From contig NZ_JAVDYC010000001.1 of the NCBI RefSeq assembly GCF_031458255.1, positions 6,457,001 to 6,521,000 of the forward strand: a stretch of DNA of 64,000 nt. Reading direction: 5' to 3'. The translations under genes were made by a program, and so were the position numbers. Origin of the DNA: Catenuloplanes niger (GTDB lineage Bacteria > Actinomycetota > Actinomycetes > Mycobacteriales > Micromonosporaceae). Each line of letters begins with the position of its first letter. Within the stretch, counting starts at the first letter, position 1. The notes beneath the pieces were generated by a model, which was not told where the DNA came from, searched no databases, and saw nothing but the letters and a program-made list of their open reading frames with translations. Below are positions 57,842 to 64,000 of the stretch, one piece after another.

Positions 57842-58570
57842 GTGACCGTACCGCCGGATGAATTCGACAGCCCCGCAGCCGACGACCCGATCGCCGAGGA
57901 CGAGACGATCGCGGCGCCGCCCGGCACGCTGTGGGACCGGATGAAGAGCGACCCGCAGTACGCGCCGGAACACCTGGCGCTGGAGGCGGTGCGCCGGCTC
58001 GGCCCGCAGGCACGCGACTGGGCCGAGCGGTCCCGCGCGTTCCAGCCGGACGTCCCGGCCGACGTGCTCGCGCAGCGGGCCGTCAAGCGCTTCCGCAACC
58101 ACGCCCGGCTCTCCGGCGCGGTCTCCGGCGCGGCCGGCCTGCCCGGCGCCGTGGTGGACGTGGGCGTGCTCGCCTGGACGCAGGCGCGCATGGTGCTGCA
58201 CATCGCGGCCGCGTACGGCATCGATCCCACGCACCCGGACCGCGCCACCGACCTGCTGGTCCTGCAGAAGGTGCACAAGGTCGCGGAGACCGCCCGGATC
58301 GCGCTGGGCGTGGCCGCCGGCCGGGAGCGGGCCAGCGCGCTGTTCTCCCGCTCCGGCGGCAAGCCGCTGGCCGGCGTGATGCTGCGGCTCGGCGTCCGGC
58401 TGGCGCAGATGGCCGGCGTGCGCGCGGCCAAGCGGATGGTCGCCAAGGTCATCCCGGGCGCGTCGATCGCGCTCGGCACCTGGGCCAACTCCAGCGCGAC
58501 CACCGCGCTCGCCCGGCGCGCCGTGGAGATCTTCCGCGACACGCCGCACTCCCTGCCCTCCGCCGGCTGA
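57842..58570 (+). CDS. EcsC-family protein
   Basis: A 242-residue protein with the EcsC family core: AVKRFRNHARLSGAVSGAAG, LPGAVVDVGVLAWTQARMVL and HIAAAYGIDPTHPDRATDLL, followed by amphipathic helices with small residues (MVAKVIPGASIALGTWANSS). EcsC proteins are probably membrane-associated; their function is unknown, although the Bacillus gene sits with an ABC transporter. GTG 57842. Confidence 0.85.
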   Translation: MTVPPDEFDSPAADDPIAEDETIAAPPGTLWDRMKSDPQYAPEHLALEAVRRLGPQARDWAERSRAFQPDVPADVLAQRAVKRFRNHARLSGAVSGAAGLPGAVVDVGVLAWTQARMVLHIAAAYGIDPTHPDRATDLLVLQKVHKVAETARIALGVAAGRERASALFSRSGGKPLAGVMLRLGVRLAQMAGVRAAKRMVAKVIPGASIALGTWANSSATTALARRAVEIFRDTPHSLPSAG

Positions 58571-58591
58571 CCGGCGTACCGGCGTACCGGC

Positions 58592-59437
58592 TCAGAAGGC
58601 GTAGGTCTTCTCCGCGATAGCGGCCTGACCGGCCACGTTCGGGTGGAAGAAGTCGAGGTGGTTGACGAGGTCGAGCGTGAACCGGACCCGGTGCACGGCG
58701 CCCTCGTCATCCCGGCAGCGCTCGCCGAACTCCCGGCAGGCCCGGCGCAGCTCCCGGTTGTAGTCCTCGATCCGCCCGTCCACCTCGCGGCGGCGGTCCT
58801 GGTCCGCGTCCGCCAGCGAGGTGGGATTGCCGAGCATGCTCTGACAGATGCCCCGGTTCCAGGCCGCGACCGCTCGCTCGTCGGTGTGCCCGAGTTCCCA
58901 CAGCCGGTAGACGTCCGGAATGCTCGCGACCAGCACCTCCGCCTCCGGCAGCCCGTCCCGGATCGTGCCGAGCGCCGCGTCGACCTGGGCCCGGAAGTCC
59001 GCCACCGGCGTCATCGCGCCCGGGGTCGCGCGGCAGGCGTCGTTCGCCCCGATCAGGATCGTCACGTAGGCCGCCCCGGTGCGCACCGCCGCGTCCGCCT
59101 GACCGGCCAGGTCGGCCGCGCGTGCCCCGGCCTTCGCGAAGTTGTGCGCTTGGTCCGTGATGTCCGGGTTGGCCGCGCGAATCCGCAGGTAGTGGCTGTC
59201 CACGTCCGGGTCGAAGCCGGTCGACCAGGAGTTGCGGACGCAGCCGACGAGCGTGGCGCAGGTGCCGAGGCCCACGGTGATCGAGTCACCCAGCGCGGCC
59301 ATCGAGGCGGGCAGGTCGTCGGCGGGCGGGGGCGGGTCCGCACCGGGTGCGCCGCCCCCGCCGGCCTCTCCCTCACAGGCGAGCGCGGCCACGCTGAGTG
59401 CGGCCAGGACCGCGACCTGCCAGCGTCGTACGACCAT
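58592..59437 (-). CDS. secreted SGNH/GDSL hydrolase lipoprotein
   Basis: A 281-residue esterase. The N-terminal hydrophobic segment ends in VAALACEGEAGGGG, a likely lipobox. The SGNH blocks are clear: block I MAALGDSITVGLG near residue 48, a Gly block HNFAKAGARAADL, block III LIGANDACR and block V DFFHPNVAGQ with the catalytic Asp/His. Cys pairs suggest disulfides, as in the Streptomyces-type lipases. ATG 59437 follows GGAGGAAGTTG; the TTG at 59440 is part of the spacer. Confidence 0.88.
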   Translation of the reverse strand: MVVRRWQVAVLAALSVAALACEGEAGGGGAPGADPPPPADDLPASMAALGDSITVGLGTCATLVGCVRNSWSTGFDPDVDSHYLRIRAANPDITDQAHNFAKAGARAADLAGQADAAVRTGAAYVTILIGANDACRATPGAMTPVADFRAQVDAALGTIRDGLPEAEVLVASIPDVYRLWELGHTDERAVAAWNRGICQSMLGNPTSLADADQDRRREVDGRIEDYNRELRRACREFGERCRDDEGAVHRVRFTLDLVNHLDFFHPNVAGQAAIAEKTYAF

Positions 59438-59593
59438 CAACTTCCTCCGATGCAGCGGACGGCGACGGTCTTGTGACTTTACGTTGTTGGGGTGGTCGGA
59501 AGCATGCCAAGTTATCGTTCAGGTGACCCCTGAAAACCGAGCGATCGGCTGTTATTTTGAGGAGCCCTCACCCGCCGGATCGGAGGGCCGTCC

Positions 59594-60946
59594 ATGATTG
59601 ATCGCGGGCGTCTCGCCACGCTGCTGGCTCGCGAACGCGCCACCTACGCCGACCGCAACCCGCGCTCCGCCGCCGCCTACGCGCGCGCCGAGCACCTCTT
59701 CGGCCGCACGCCGATGACCTGGACGAACAAGACCGCCGCCGGGTTCCCGCTCTACCTGGCGACGGCCCGCGGCGCCCACGTCACCGACCTGGACGGCCAC
59801 GACCACGCCGACTTCGGTCTCGGCGACACCGCCGCCATGGCCGGCCACTCTCCCGCGCCGGTCGTCGAGGCCGTGCACCGCCGGACGGCCGAGCTCGGCG
59901 GTCTCAGCGCGATGCTCCCGACCGAGGACGCGGAGGTGGTCGGCGCGGAGCTGGCCCGGCGTTTCGGGCTCCCGCTGTGGAGCTTCGCGCTCACCGCGAC
60001 CGACGCGAACCGGTGGGCGATCCGCCTGCTCCGCGCGGTCACCGGCCGCCCACGCGTCCTGGTCAACAGCTACTGCTACCACGGCTCGGTCGACGAGACG
60101 CTGATCGTGGCCGGCCCGGACGGGCGCCCGCGCCGCCGCGCCGGCACCGTCGGCGCGCCGGTCGACGTCCTCGCCACCAGCCGGGTCGCCGAGTTCAACG
60201 ACGTGGACGGGCTGGCCCGCGAACTGGCCCACGGCGACGTGGCCGCGGTGCTGATGGAACCCGCGCTCACCCACGTCGGCATCGTCACGCCGGAGATCGG
60301 CTACCTGGCCAAGGTGCGCGAGCTGACCCAGCGGTACGGCACCTACCTGATCAACGACGAGACGCACACGTTCTCCGAGGGGCCGGGCGGCGCGACGCGG
60401 GCGTGGGAGCTGCAGCCGGACGTGGTCACCATCGGCAAGTCCATCGGCGGGGGAGTCCCGGCCGCCGCGTACGGCATCACCACCGAACTCGCGGACGCGC
60501 TGGCCACCCGCTCCGACCTGGACCTGGCCGACGCCGGCGGAGTCGGCGGCACCCTCGCCGGCAGCGCGCTGTCGATGGCCGCGACCCGCGCGACGCTCAC
60601 CTCGGTGCTGACGGACGCGGCGTTCGAGCACATGATCTCCATGGCCCGGGCGTTCGCCGCGGGGGTACGGCTGGTCCTGGACCGCCACGGCCTGTCCTGG
60701 TCGGTGTGCCAGCTGGGCGCGCGCGTCGACTACCGCTTCACCTCTCCGGCGCCGCGCAACGGCACCCAGTCGGCGGCCGCGGCGGACCCCGAACTGGAGG
60801 ACTACCTGCACGTCTACCTGGCGAACCGGGGCGTGCTGCTGACGCCGTTCCACACCATGGCGCTGATGTGCCCGGACACCACGCTCGACGACGTGGCGCG
60901 GCACCAGGAGGCCTTCCACGCGGCCATCAAGGAACTGGTCGACTAG
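59594..60946 (+). CDS. class III aminotransferase, glutamate-1-semialdehyde mutase-like
   Basis: A 450-residue PLP fold-type I enzyme. Features: GAHVTDLDGHDHADFGLGD near residue 60, SFALTATDANRWAIRLLRAV (the PLP-phosphate region, where most family members have G(S/T)EA), a YCYHGSVDE segment, the cofactor Asp in YLINDETHTFSEGPGG and the Schiff-base Lys in TIGKSIGGGVPAAAYG near 285. It resembles GSA aminomutases but is longer and not in a heme operon, so a secondary or amino-acid role is likely. ATG 59594 follows GGAGGG. The CTAG stop is shared with the convergent response regulator gene. Confidence 0.85.
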   Translation: MIDRGRLATLLARERATYADRNPRSAAAYARAEHLFGRTPMTWTNKTAAGFPLYLATARGAHVTDLDGHDHADFGLGDTAAMAGHSPAPVVEAVHRRTAELGGLSAMLPTEDAEVVGAELARRFGLPLWSFALTATDANRWAIRLLRAVTGRPRVLVNSYCYHGSVDETLIVAGPDGRPRRRAGTVGAPVDVLATSRVAEFNDVDGLARELAHGDVAAVLMEPALTHVGIVTPEIGYLAKVRELTQRYGTYLINDETHTFSEGPGGATRAWELQPDVVTIGKSIGGGVPAAAYGITTELADALATRSDLDLADAGGVGGTLAGSALSMAATRATLTSVLTDAAFEHMISMARAFAAGVRLVLDRHGLSWSVCQLGARVDYRFTSPAPRNGTQSAAAADPELEDYLHVYLANRGVLLTPFHTMALMCPDTTLDDVARHQEAFHAAIKELVD

Positions 60947-61395
60947 GACCAGGACTGCTTCGGCAGCACCACGATCTGGCCGAAGAACTCGTCGATGTTG
61001 CGCACCACGTTCTCGAACTCGTCCAGGTCGATCGGCTTCGTCACGTACGCGTTGGCCTGCAGCGTGTAGCTGGACAGGATGTCCGTGTCCGCCTTCGACG
61101 TGGTCAGCACCACGATCGGGATCAGCCGGAGCCGTTCGTCCGCTTTGACCTCGGCCAGCACCTGGCGGCCGTCGACGCGCGGCATGTTCAGGTCCAGCAG
61201 GATCAGGTCGGGGCGGTTGGCCTCCGCGTGCTTGCCCTCGCGCCGGAGGAACTGGAGCGCTTCCTGGCCGTCGCTGACCACGTCGACGTGCTTGGGGCTG
61301 CCGGAGGCCTCCAGCGCCTCTTCGATCATGAGCACGTCGCCCGGGTCGTCGTCCACCACGAGGATGCGGACCGGCTGGGTGGAGGTGGACATCAT
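60943..61395 (-). CDS. stand-alone response regulator receiver (Rcp1/CheY-like)
   Basis: A 150-residue single receiver domain. The acidic pocket is DDDPGDVLMIEEAL, the phospho-acceptor Asp is in LILLDLNMPRVDGR near residue 67, Thr in VVLTTSKADTDI, and Lys in AYVTKPIDLDEF. The DPGDV sequence and long loop are typical of Rcp1-type regulators working with bacteriophytochrome or GAF kinases. No output domain, so it acts by protein contact. ATG 61395 is chosen; GTG 61398 and ATG 61392 adjoin it. Confidence 0.9.
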   Translation of the reverse strand: MMSTSTQPVRILVVDDDPGDVLMIEEALEASGSPKHVDVVSDGQEALQFLRREGKHAEANRPDLILLDLNMPRVDGRQVLAEVKADERLRLIPIVVLTTSKADTDILSSYTLQANAYVTKPIDLDEFENVVRNIDEFFGQIVVLPKQSWS

Positions 61396-61487
61396 CACCG
61401 GGAGTTCCTCGATTCGGGTGGCGTGCGGGAGGGCAGTCTACGGCACCGGAGGGGTGCGGCCCGGATTCCGGGCGCCGGACGGGCGCG

Positions 61488-61530
61488 AAAAAGCGCGCCG
61501 GCCAGGCACGGGGGAACCTGGCCGGCGCGC
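61488..61530 (-). terminator. rho-independent terminator of the sigma-factor gene
   Basis: Read on the minus strand: 14-bp stem GCGCGCCGGCCAGG/CCTGGCCGGCGCGC (61493-61506 with 61517-61530), a 10-base loop, then five T residues. A classic intrinsic terminator, rare for its T tract in this GC-rich window. Confidence 0.85.
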
Positions 61531-61552
61531 GGTCCGGGGTACGACGGGACGG

Positions 61553-62374
61553 TCAGTAGCCGTCCGGGCCGAAGTGGCCGCGCAGCTTGGTGAGCGCGCG
61601 GGCCAGCAGGCGGGAGACGTGCATCTGGGAGACGCCGATCTGGTCGGCGATCTGCGACTGGGTGAGGTTGCCGTAGAAGCGGAGCGTCAGGATCTTCTGC
61701 TCGCGCTCGTCCAGCGTCGCCAGTGCCGGGCCCAGGGCCACGCGCAGCTCGGCCAGCTCGTACTCACGGTCGACACCGCCGAGCGTGTCGCCCAGCTCCG
61801 TCGAGCCGTCCGCGGTGGCCGGGGTGGAGAGCGAGGTGGCCGTGTAGGCGCGGGCACCCTCGAGGCCCTCCAGGACCTCCTCCTCGGTGACCTTCAGGTG
61901 CGCGGCGATGTCCGCGACCGTCGGGGACCGGCCGAGCGACTGCAGCAGTGTGCTGTTCGCCTCGGAGATGGCCAGGCGCAGCTCCTGGAGCCGGCGCGGG
62001 ACCCGCACGTCCCAGGTCCGGTCGCGGAAGTAGCGCTTGATCTCGCCGATGATGGTCGGGATCGCGTAGCCGGCGAAGTCGACGCCACGCTCGGGGTCGA
62101 ACTTGTCGATCGCCTTGATCAGGCCGATCGTCGCGGTCTGCTCCAGGTCGTCCATCGGCTCGCCGCGGCCGGAGAAGCGCAGCGCCAGGTGGCGGGCGAG
62201 CGGCAGCCATGCCTCGATCGCCCGGTCGCGGAGTGTCTCGCGGGACGGATGCCCGGCCGGCATCGCACACAGCGTCTGAAGAAGCTCGGTCGCCTTGTCC
62301 GCCTGCGCGGCACGGGCGATCGGCTGCGGCTTGGTATCGGCCGCGGCCATGTCCTGGGTCGTCGTCGTGGTCAT
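61553..62374 (-). CDS. SigB/SigF/SigG-family RNA polymerase sigma factor
   Basis: A 273-residue group 3 sigma factor for stress or development. Region 2 has LPLARHLALRFSGRGEPMDD, LEQTATIGLIKAIDKFDPER, FAGYAIPTIIGEIKRYFRD; region 3 ELRLAISEANSTLLQSLGRS; region 4 LDEREQKILTLRFYGNLTQS and QIGVSQMHVSRLLARAL. ATG 62374 follows GGGAGGACCACC. An anti-sigma gene is not adjacent. The start overlaps (ATGA) the end of a small upstream frame in an AT-rich leader, so translation may be coupled. Confidence 0.93.
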   Translation of the reverse strand: MTTTTTQDMAAADTKPQPIARAAQADKATELLQTLCAMPAGHPSRETLRDRAIEAWLPLARHLALRFSGRGEPMDDLEQTATIGLIKAIDKFDPERGVDFAGYAIPTIIGEIKRYFRDRTWDVRVPRRLQELRLAISEANSTLLQSLGRSPTVADIAAHLKVTEEEVLEGLEGARAYTATSLSTPATADGSTELGDTLGGVDREYELAELRVALGPALATLDEREQKILTLRFYGNLTQSQIADQIGVSQMHVSRLLARALTKLRGHFGPDGY

Positions 62375-62580
62375 GGTGGTCCTCCCGGCACCTCGATGTC
62401 CTCCGGGCCCCGGGGGCGCGAGTCGATGGTTGGTGCACGACATCGACCGGGGGCTCGGCGCACCCTTGATAGCCGCTGGCCTTCCGGCTCAAACCACTTT
62501 TCTTCAAGAATATTTGCTGTCCACCAATCGAGTTGGGCTACCATGTCTCTCCGTAGTGAATCAACTACTAGAAGTGACAT
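62371..62580 (-). CDS. possible leader peptide coupled to the sigma-factor gene
   Basis: A 69-residue frame with MSLLVVDSLRRDMVAQLDWW at the start, then NILEEKWFEPEG, and a basic Pro/Arg-rich tail. The first 40 codons are distinctly AT-richer than all neighbours. GGAAG lies just before ATG 62580, and its TGA overlaps the sigma ATG as ATGA. The front half looks like a real amphipathic protein; the tail could be just the sigma 5' leader being read. Either a small regulator of the sigma factor, a leader peptide, or chance. Confidence 0.4.
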   Translation of the reverse strand: MSLLVVDSLRRDMVAQLDWWTANILEEKWFEPEGQRLSRVRRAPGRCRAPTIDSRPRGPEDIEVPGGPP

Positions 62581-62612
62581 TCTTCCGACTCTGCGGTGGA
62601 GCGACGGTTGTC

Positions 62613-62618
62613 TATGAT
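62613..62618 (+). promoter_or_regulatory. -10 box for a probably leaderless hydrolase mRNA
   Basis: TATGAT ends seven bases before the GTG at 62626, so transcription should begin at or next to the start codon. There is no ribosome site in front of the gene, which fits leaderless translation common in actinobacteria. Confidence 0.45.
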
Positions 62619-62625
62619 ATGAGCC

Positions 62626-63159
62626 GTGGCACGGATACTTCTCGTACCCGGGCGCAGCGCCGCCTCACCGGATCACTGGCAGTCCCGCTGGGCCGCCGCG
62701 AACCCGGACTACCAGTGGGTGCCCCGCCCCAGCGGCCCGCTCTTCGACCTCGAGCTGCGTGTCGCCGCGCTGCACCGGGCGATCACCGCCGCGCGCACCC
62801 CCGTGGTGCTGGTCGCGCACAGCGCCGGCTGCATCACCACGGTCGTCTGGGCGAGCCGGCACGCCGGGCCGGTGCGCGGCGCGCTGCTGGTCGCGCCGCC
62901 GTACATCGATCCGGAGTGGCGGCCCGGCCCGGACGATCCCGACGAACCGGCCATCGACGTGCCGCGCACCGCGCTGCCGTTCCCGGCGATCGTGGTCGCC
63001 AGCCGCACCGATCCATACGCCGAGTTCGAGGAGTCCCGCGACTACGCCCTGGACTGGGGCGCCCAGCTGATCGACGCGGGGGACGCGGGCCACCTGCACA
63101 GCGCGGCCGGCTACGGCCCGTGGCCGGCCGGGGAGCAGCTGCTGAAGAACCTGCTGTGA
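62626..63159 (+). CDS. RBBP9/YdeN-family serine hydrolase
   Basis: A 177-residue small alpha/beta-hydrolase. It opens ARILLVPGRSAASPDHWQSR with the family PDHWQ..W pattern, has the nucleophile in LVAHSAGCITTVVWA near residue 67, Asp in ASRTDPYAEFE and His in AGDAGHLHSAAGYGPWPAG. Length and motifs fit the family; the substrate is unknown. GTG 62626 without a ribosome site. Divergent from the sigma-factor leader. Confidence 0.87.
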   Translation: MARILLVPGRSAASPDHWQSRWAAANPDYQWVPRPSGPLFDLELRVAALHRAITAARTPVVLVAHSAGCITTVVWASRHAGPVRGALLVAPPYIDPEWRPGPDDPDEPAIDVPRTALPFPAIVVASRTDPYAEFEESRDYALDWGAQLIDAGDAGHLHSAAGYGPWPAGEQLLKNLL

Positions 63160-63248
63160 GCCGCGCCCGCGTCCGGCGGTCGCGATCCGCGTGCCGCCGG
63201 GGGCGAAACGTTTGGCCGTCCGGGACGTCGGTTGGCTAGGGTCGGTGC

Positions 63249-63749
63249 ATGATCACGGTACGGCGAGCGAACCCATCGGACGCGGCGGAACTGGTGCGGC
63301 TGCGGGCCGTGATGATCCGGGACGCGTTCGACGGCGAGGAGCCACCGCCGGGGGAGTGGCGCGAGATCGCGGAGCGGCAGTTCCGCGCCCGGCTCGCCGA
63401 CTCGGCCGGGCTGCTCGCCGCGTTCGTGGTCGACCGGCCGGACGACCCGGGACGGCTGGCCGCGTGCGCGGTCGGCAGCGTGGACACCCGGATCGCCAGC
63501 CCCAACTCGCTGAGCGGCGAGTCCGGCTACATCTTCAACGTGGCGACCGACCCGGCGTACCGGCGCAAGGGTTTCTCGCGCGCGTGCATGGAGGACCTGA
63601 TCGAGTGGTTCGCCAAGCGCGGCGTGTCCCGGGTGTCGCTGCACGCGTCGCCGGGCGGCGAGGCCGGTTACCGCGCGCTCGGCTTCGTCCCGCCCCGGCA
63701 CACCGCGCTGCAGCTCGACCTGTGGAACCGTTCGGCTCAGGACGGGTGA
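63249..63749 (+). CDS. GNAT-family N-acetyltransferase
   Basis: A 166-residue acetyltransferase. The acetyl-CoA motif A is SGYIFNVATDPAYRRKGFSR (Arg/Gly pyrophosphate loop near residue 107), followed by ACMEDLIEWFAKRGVSRVSL and the C-terminal GYRALGFVPPRHTAL. The N-terminus (ITVRRANPSDAAELVRLRAV) is typical of GNATs. The acceptor is unknown. ATG 63249. Confidence 0.9.
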   Translation: MITVRRANPSDAAELVRLRAVMIRDAFDGEEPPPGEWREIAERQFRARLADSAGLLAAFVVDRPDDPGRLAACAVGSVDTRIASPNSLSGESGYIFNVATDPAYRRKGFSRACMEDLIEWFAKRGVSRVSLHASPGGEAGYRALGFVPPRHTALQLDLWNRSAQDG

Positions 63750-63816
63750 GGGCCGGCCGATCCGTGAGTCACGACCGCCACGGACGGCGGTGTGCCGACC
63801 ACGGAAGGGCCGGACG

Positions 63817-64000
63817 ATGAACCGCACCCCACGGGCCACCGGCCTCGGCATCGCCGGGGTCGCGCTGCTGCTGGCGCTCTCCGGCTGCAGCATGCTCGGG
63901 CTGACCACGGAGAGCACCACGGCCGGTGCCGGCTCGGGCGAGGCCGGCGCGGCCGGCGACTGGACCACGCGGGTGCTCGACGGGCCGCGCGCGGCCAGCC
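63817..64000 (+). CDS. lipoprotein, N-terminal part (cut by window edge)
   Basis: 61 codons of a secreted lipoprotein: a basic start (MNRTPRATGLGIAG), a hydrophobic core and lipobox LALSGCSML (Cys near residue 24), then a Thr/Ala/Gly-rich linker and GDWTTRVLDGP at the cut. The ribosome site is GGAAGGGCCGG. The function lies in the missing part. Confidence 0.75.
   Translation, partial: MNRTPRATGLGIAGVALLLALSGCSMLGLTTESTTAGAGSGEAGAAGDWTTRVLDGPRAAS

Overview
The window is GC-rich (roughly 73% by eye), with strong third-position G/C bias, many GTG starts, Shine-Dalgarno sites of the GGAGG type, CBM2-tailed secreted carbohydrate enzymes and a PknB-type kinase. This fits a chromosomal segment of a filamentous actinobacterium, most likely Micromonosporaceae (Actinoplanes/Catenuloplanes-like); the family call is inference. 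No tRNA, rRNA, transposase, phage gene or CRISPR array was seen.

Layout. 1-8.7 kb: truncated gamma-glutamyltransferase, APC permease, Ser/Thr kinase with a jelly-roll sensor, ArsB-type permease, MmpS-like and SPFH-like lipoproteins, and a TIM-barrel secreted protein. 8.7-13 kb: carbohydrate ABC importer (binding protein and two permeases, no ATPase) and an orphan 2-oxoacid dehydrogenase E1-alpha. 13-18.5 kb: GSP17M-type stress protein, a low-complexity membrane protein, a GC minisatellite, a divergent NmrA/HxlR pair, an LCP enzyme and a ricin-type lectin. 18.5-24.7 kb: Lrp-type regulator divergent from a complete tryptophan-to-anthranilate operon (kynA, kynU, kynB-like), then pobA-like hydroxylase and an M20 peptidase. 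24.7-29.9 kb: diguanylate cyclase, a second NmrA/HxlR pair, an F420-type LLM oxidoreductase, a YchJ-like protein and an autoregulated XRE regulator. 29.9-31.9 kb: AA10 LPMO and a possibly frameshifted membrane protein. 31.9-36.4 kb: organosulfur island with a SELENBP1/methanethiol-oxidase homologue and its coupled membrane protein, divergent from an SfnB-like monooxygenase and an SsuD-like monooxygenase that carries an in-frame TGA. 36.4-40.8 kb: hybrid histidine kinase, a 0.7 kb degenerate minisatellite, and cbtBA cobalt-uptake genes behind a cobalamin riboswitch. 40.8-46 kb: trmB, a CE3-like esterase with CBM2, a WD40/TolB-like protein, another minisatellite, a methyltransferase. 46-57.6 kb: two GGDEF-EAL proteins, one paired with a small membrane protein and one directly upstream of a family-2 glycosyltransferase with a GspE/MshEN-like N domain; also a papain-like peptidase with IPT repeats and a PAC2 protein. 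57.6-64 kb: EcsC protein, SGNH hydrolase, GSA-type aminotransferase, response regulator, SigB/SigF-type sigma factor with an AT-rich leader ORF, RBBP9-like hydrolase, GNAT enzyme and a truncated lipoprotein.

Themes. Three GGDEF proteins and a glycosyltransferase with a domain fold known to bind c-di-GMP suggest local c-di-GMP control of a cell-surface polymer. The sulfur island suggests scavenging of C1 organosulfur compounds. Convergent genes repeatedly share stop codons inside a 4-nt (C/T)TAG. Four unrelated GC minisatellites (13, 15, 17+9 and ~18/48 bp) occupy the non-coding gaps or a gene edge. The best candidates for something new are the TGA-interrupted SsuD gene in its sulfur island, the putative c-di-GMP-responsive glycosyltransferase cluster, and the AT-rich leader ORF coupled to the sigma-factor gene.
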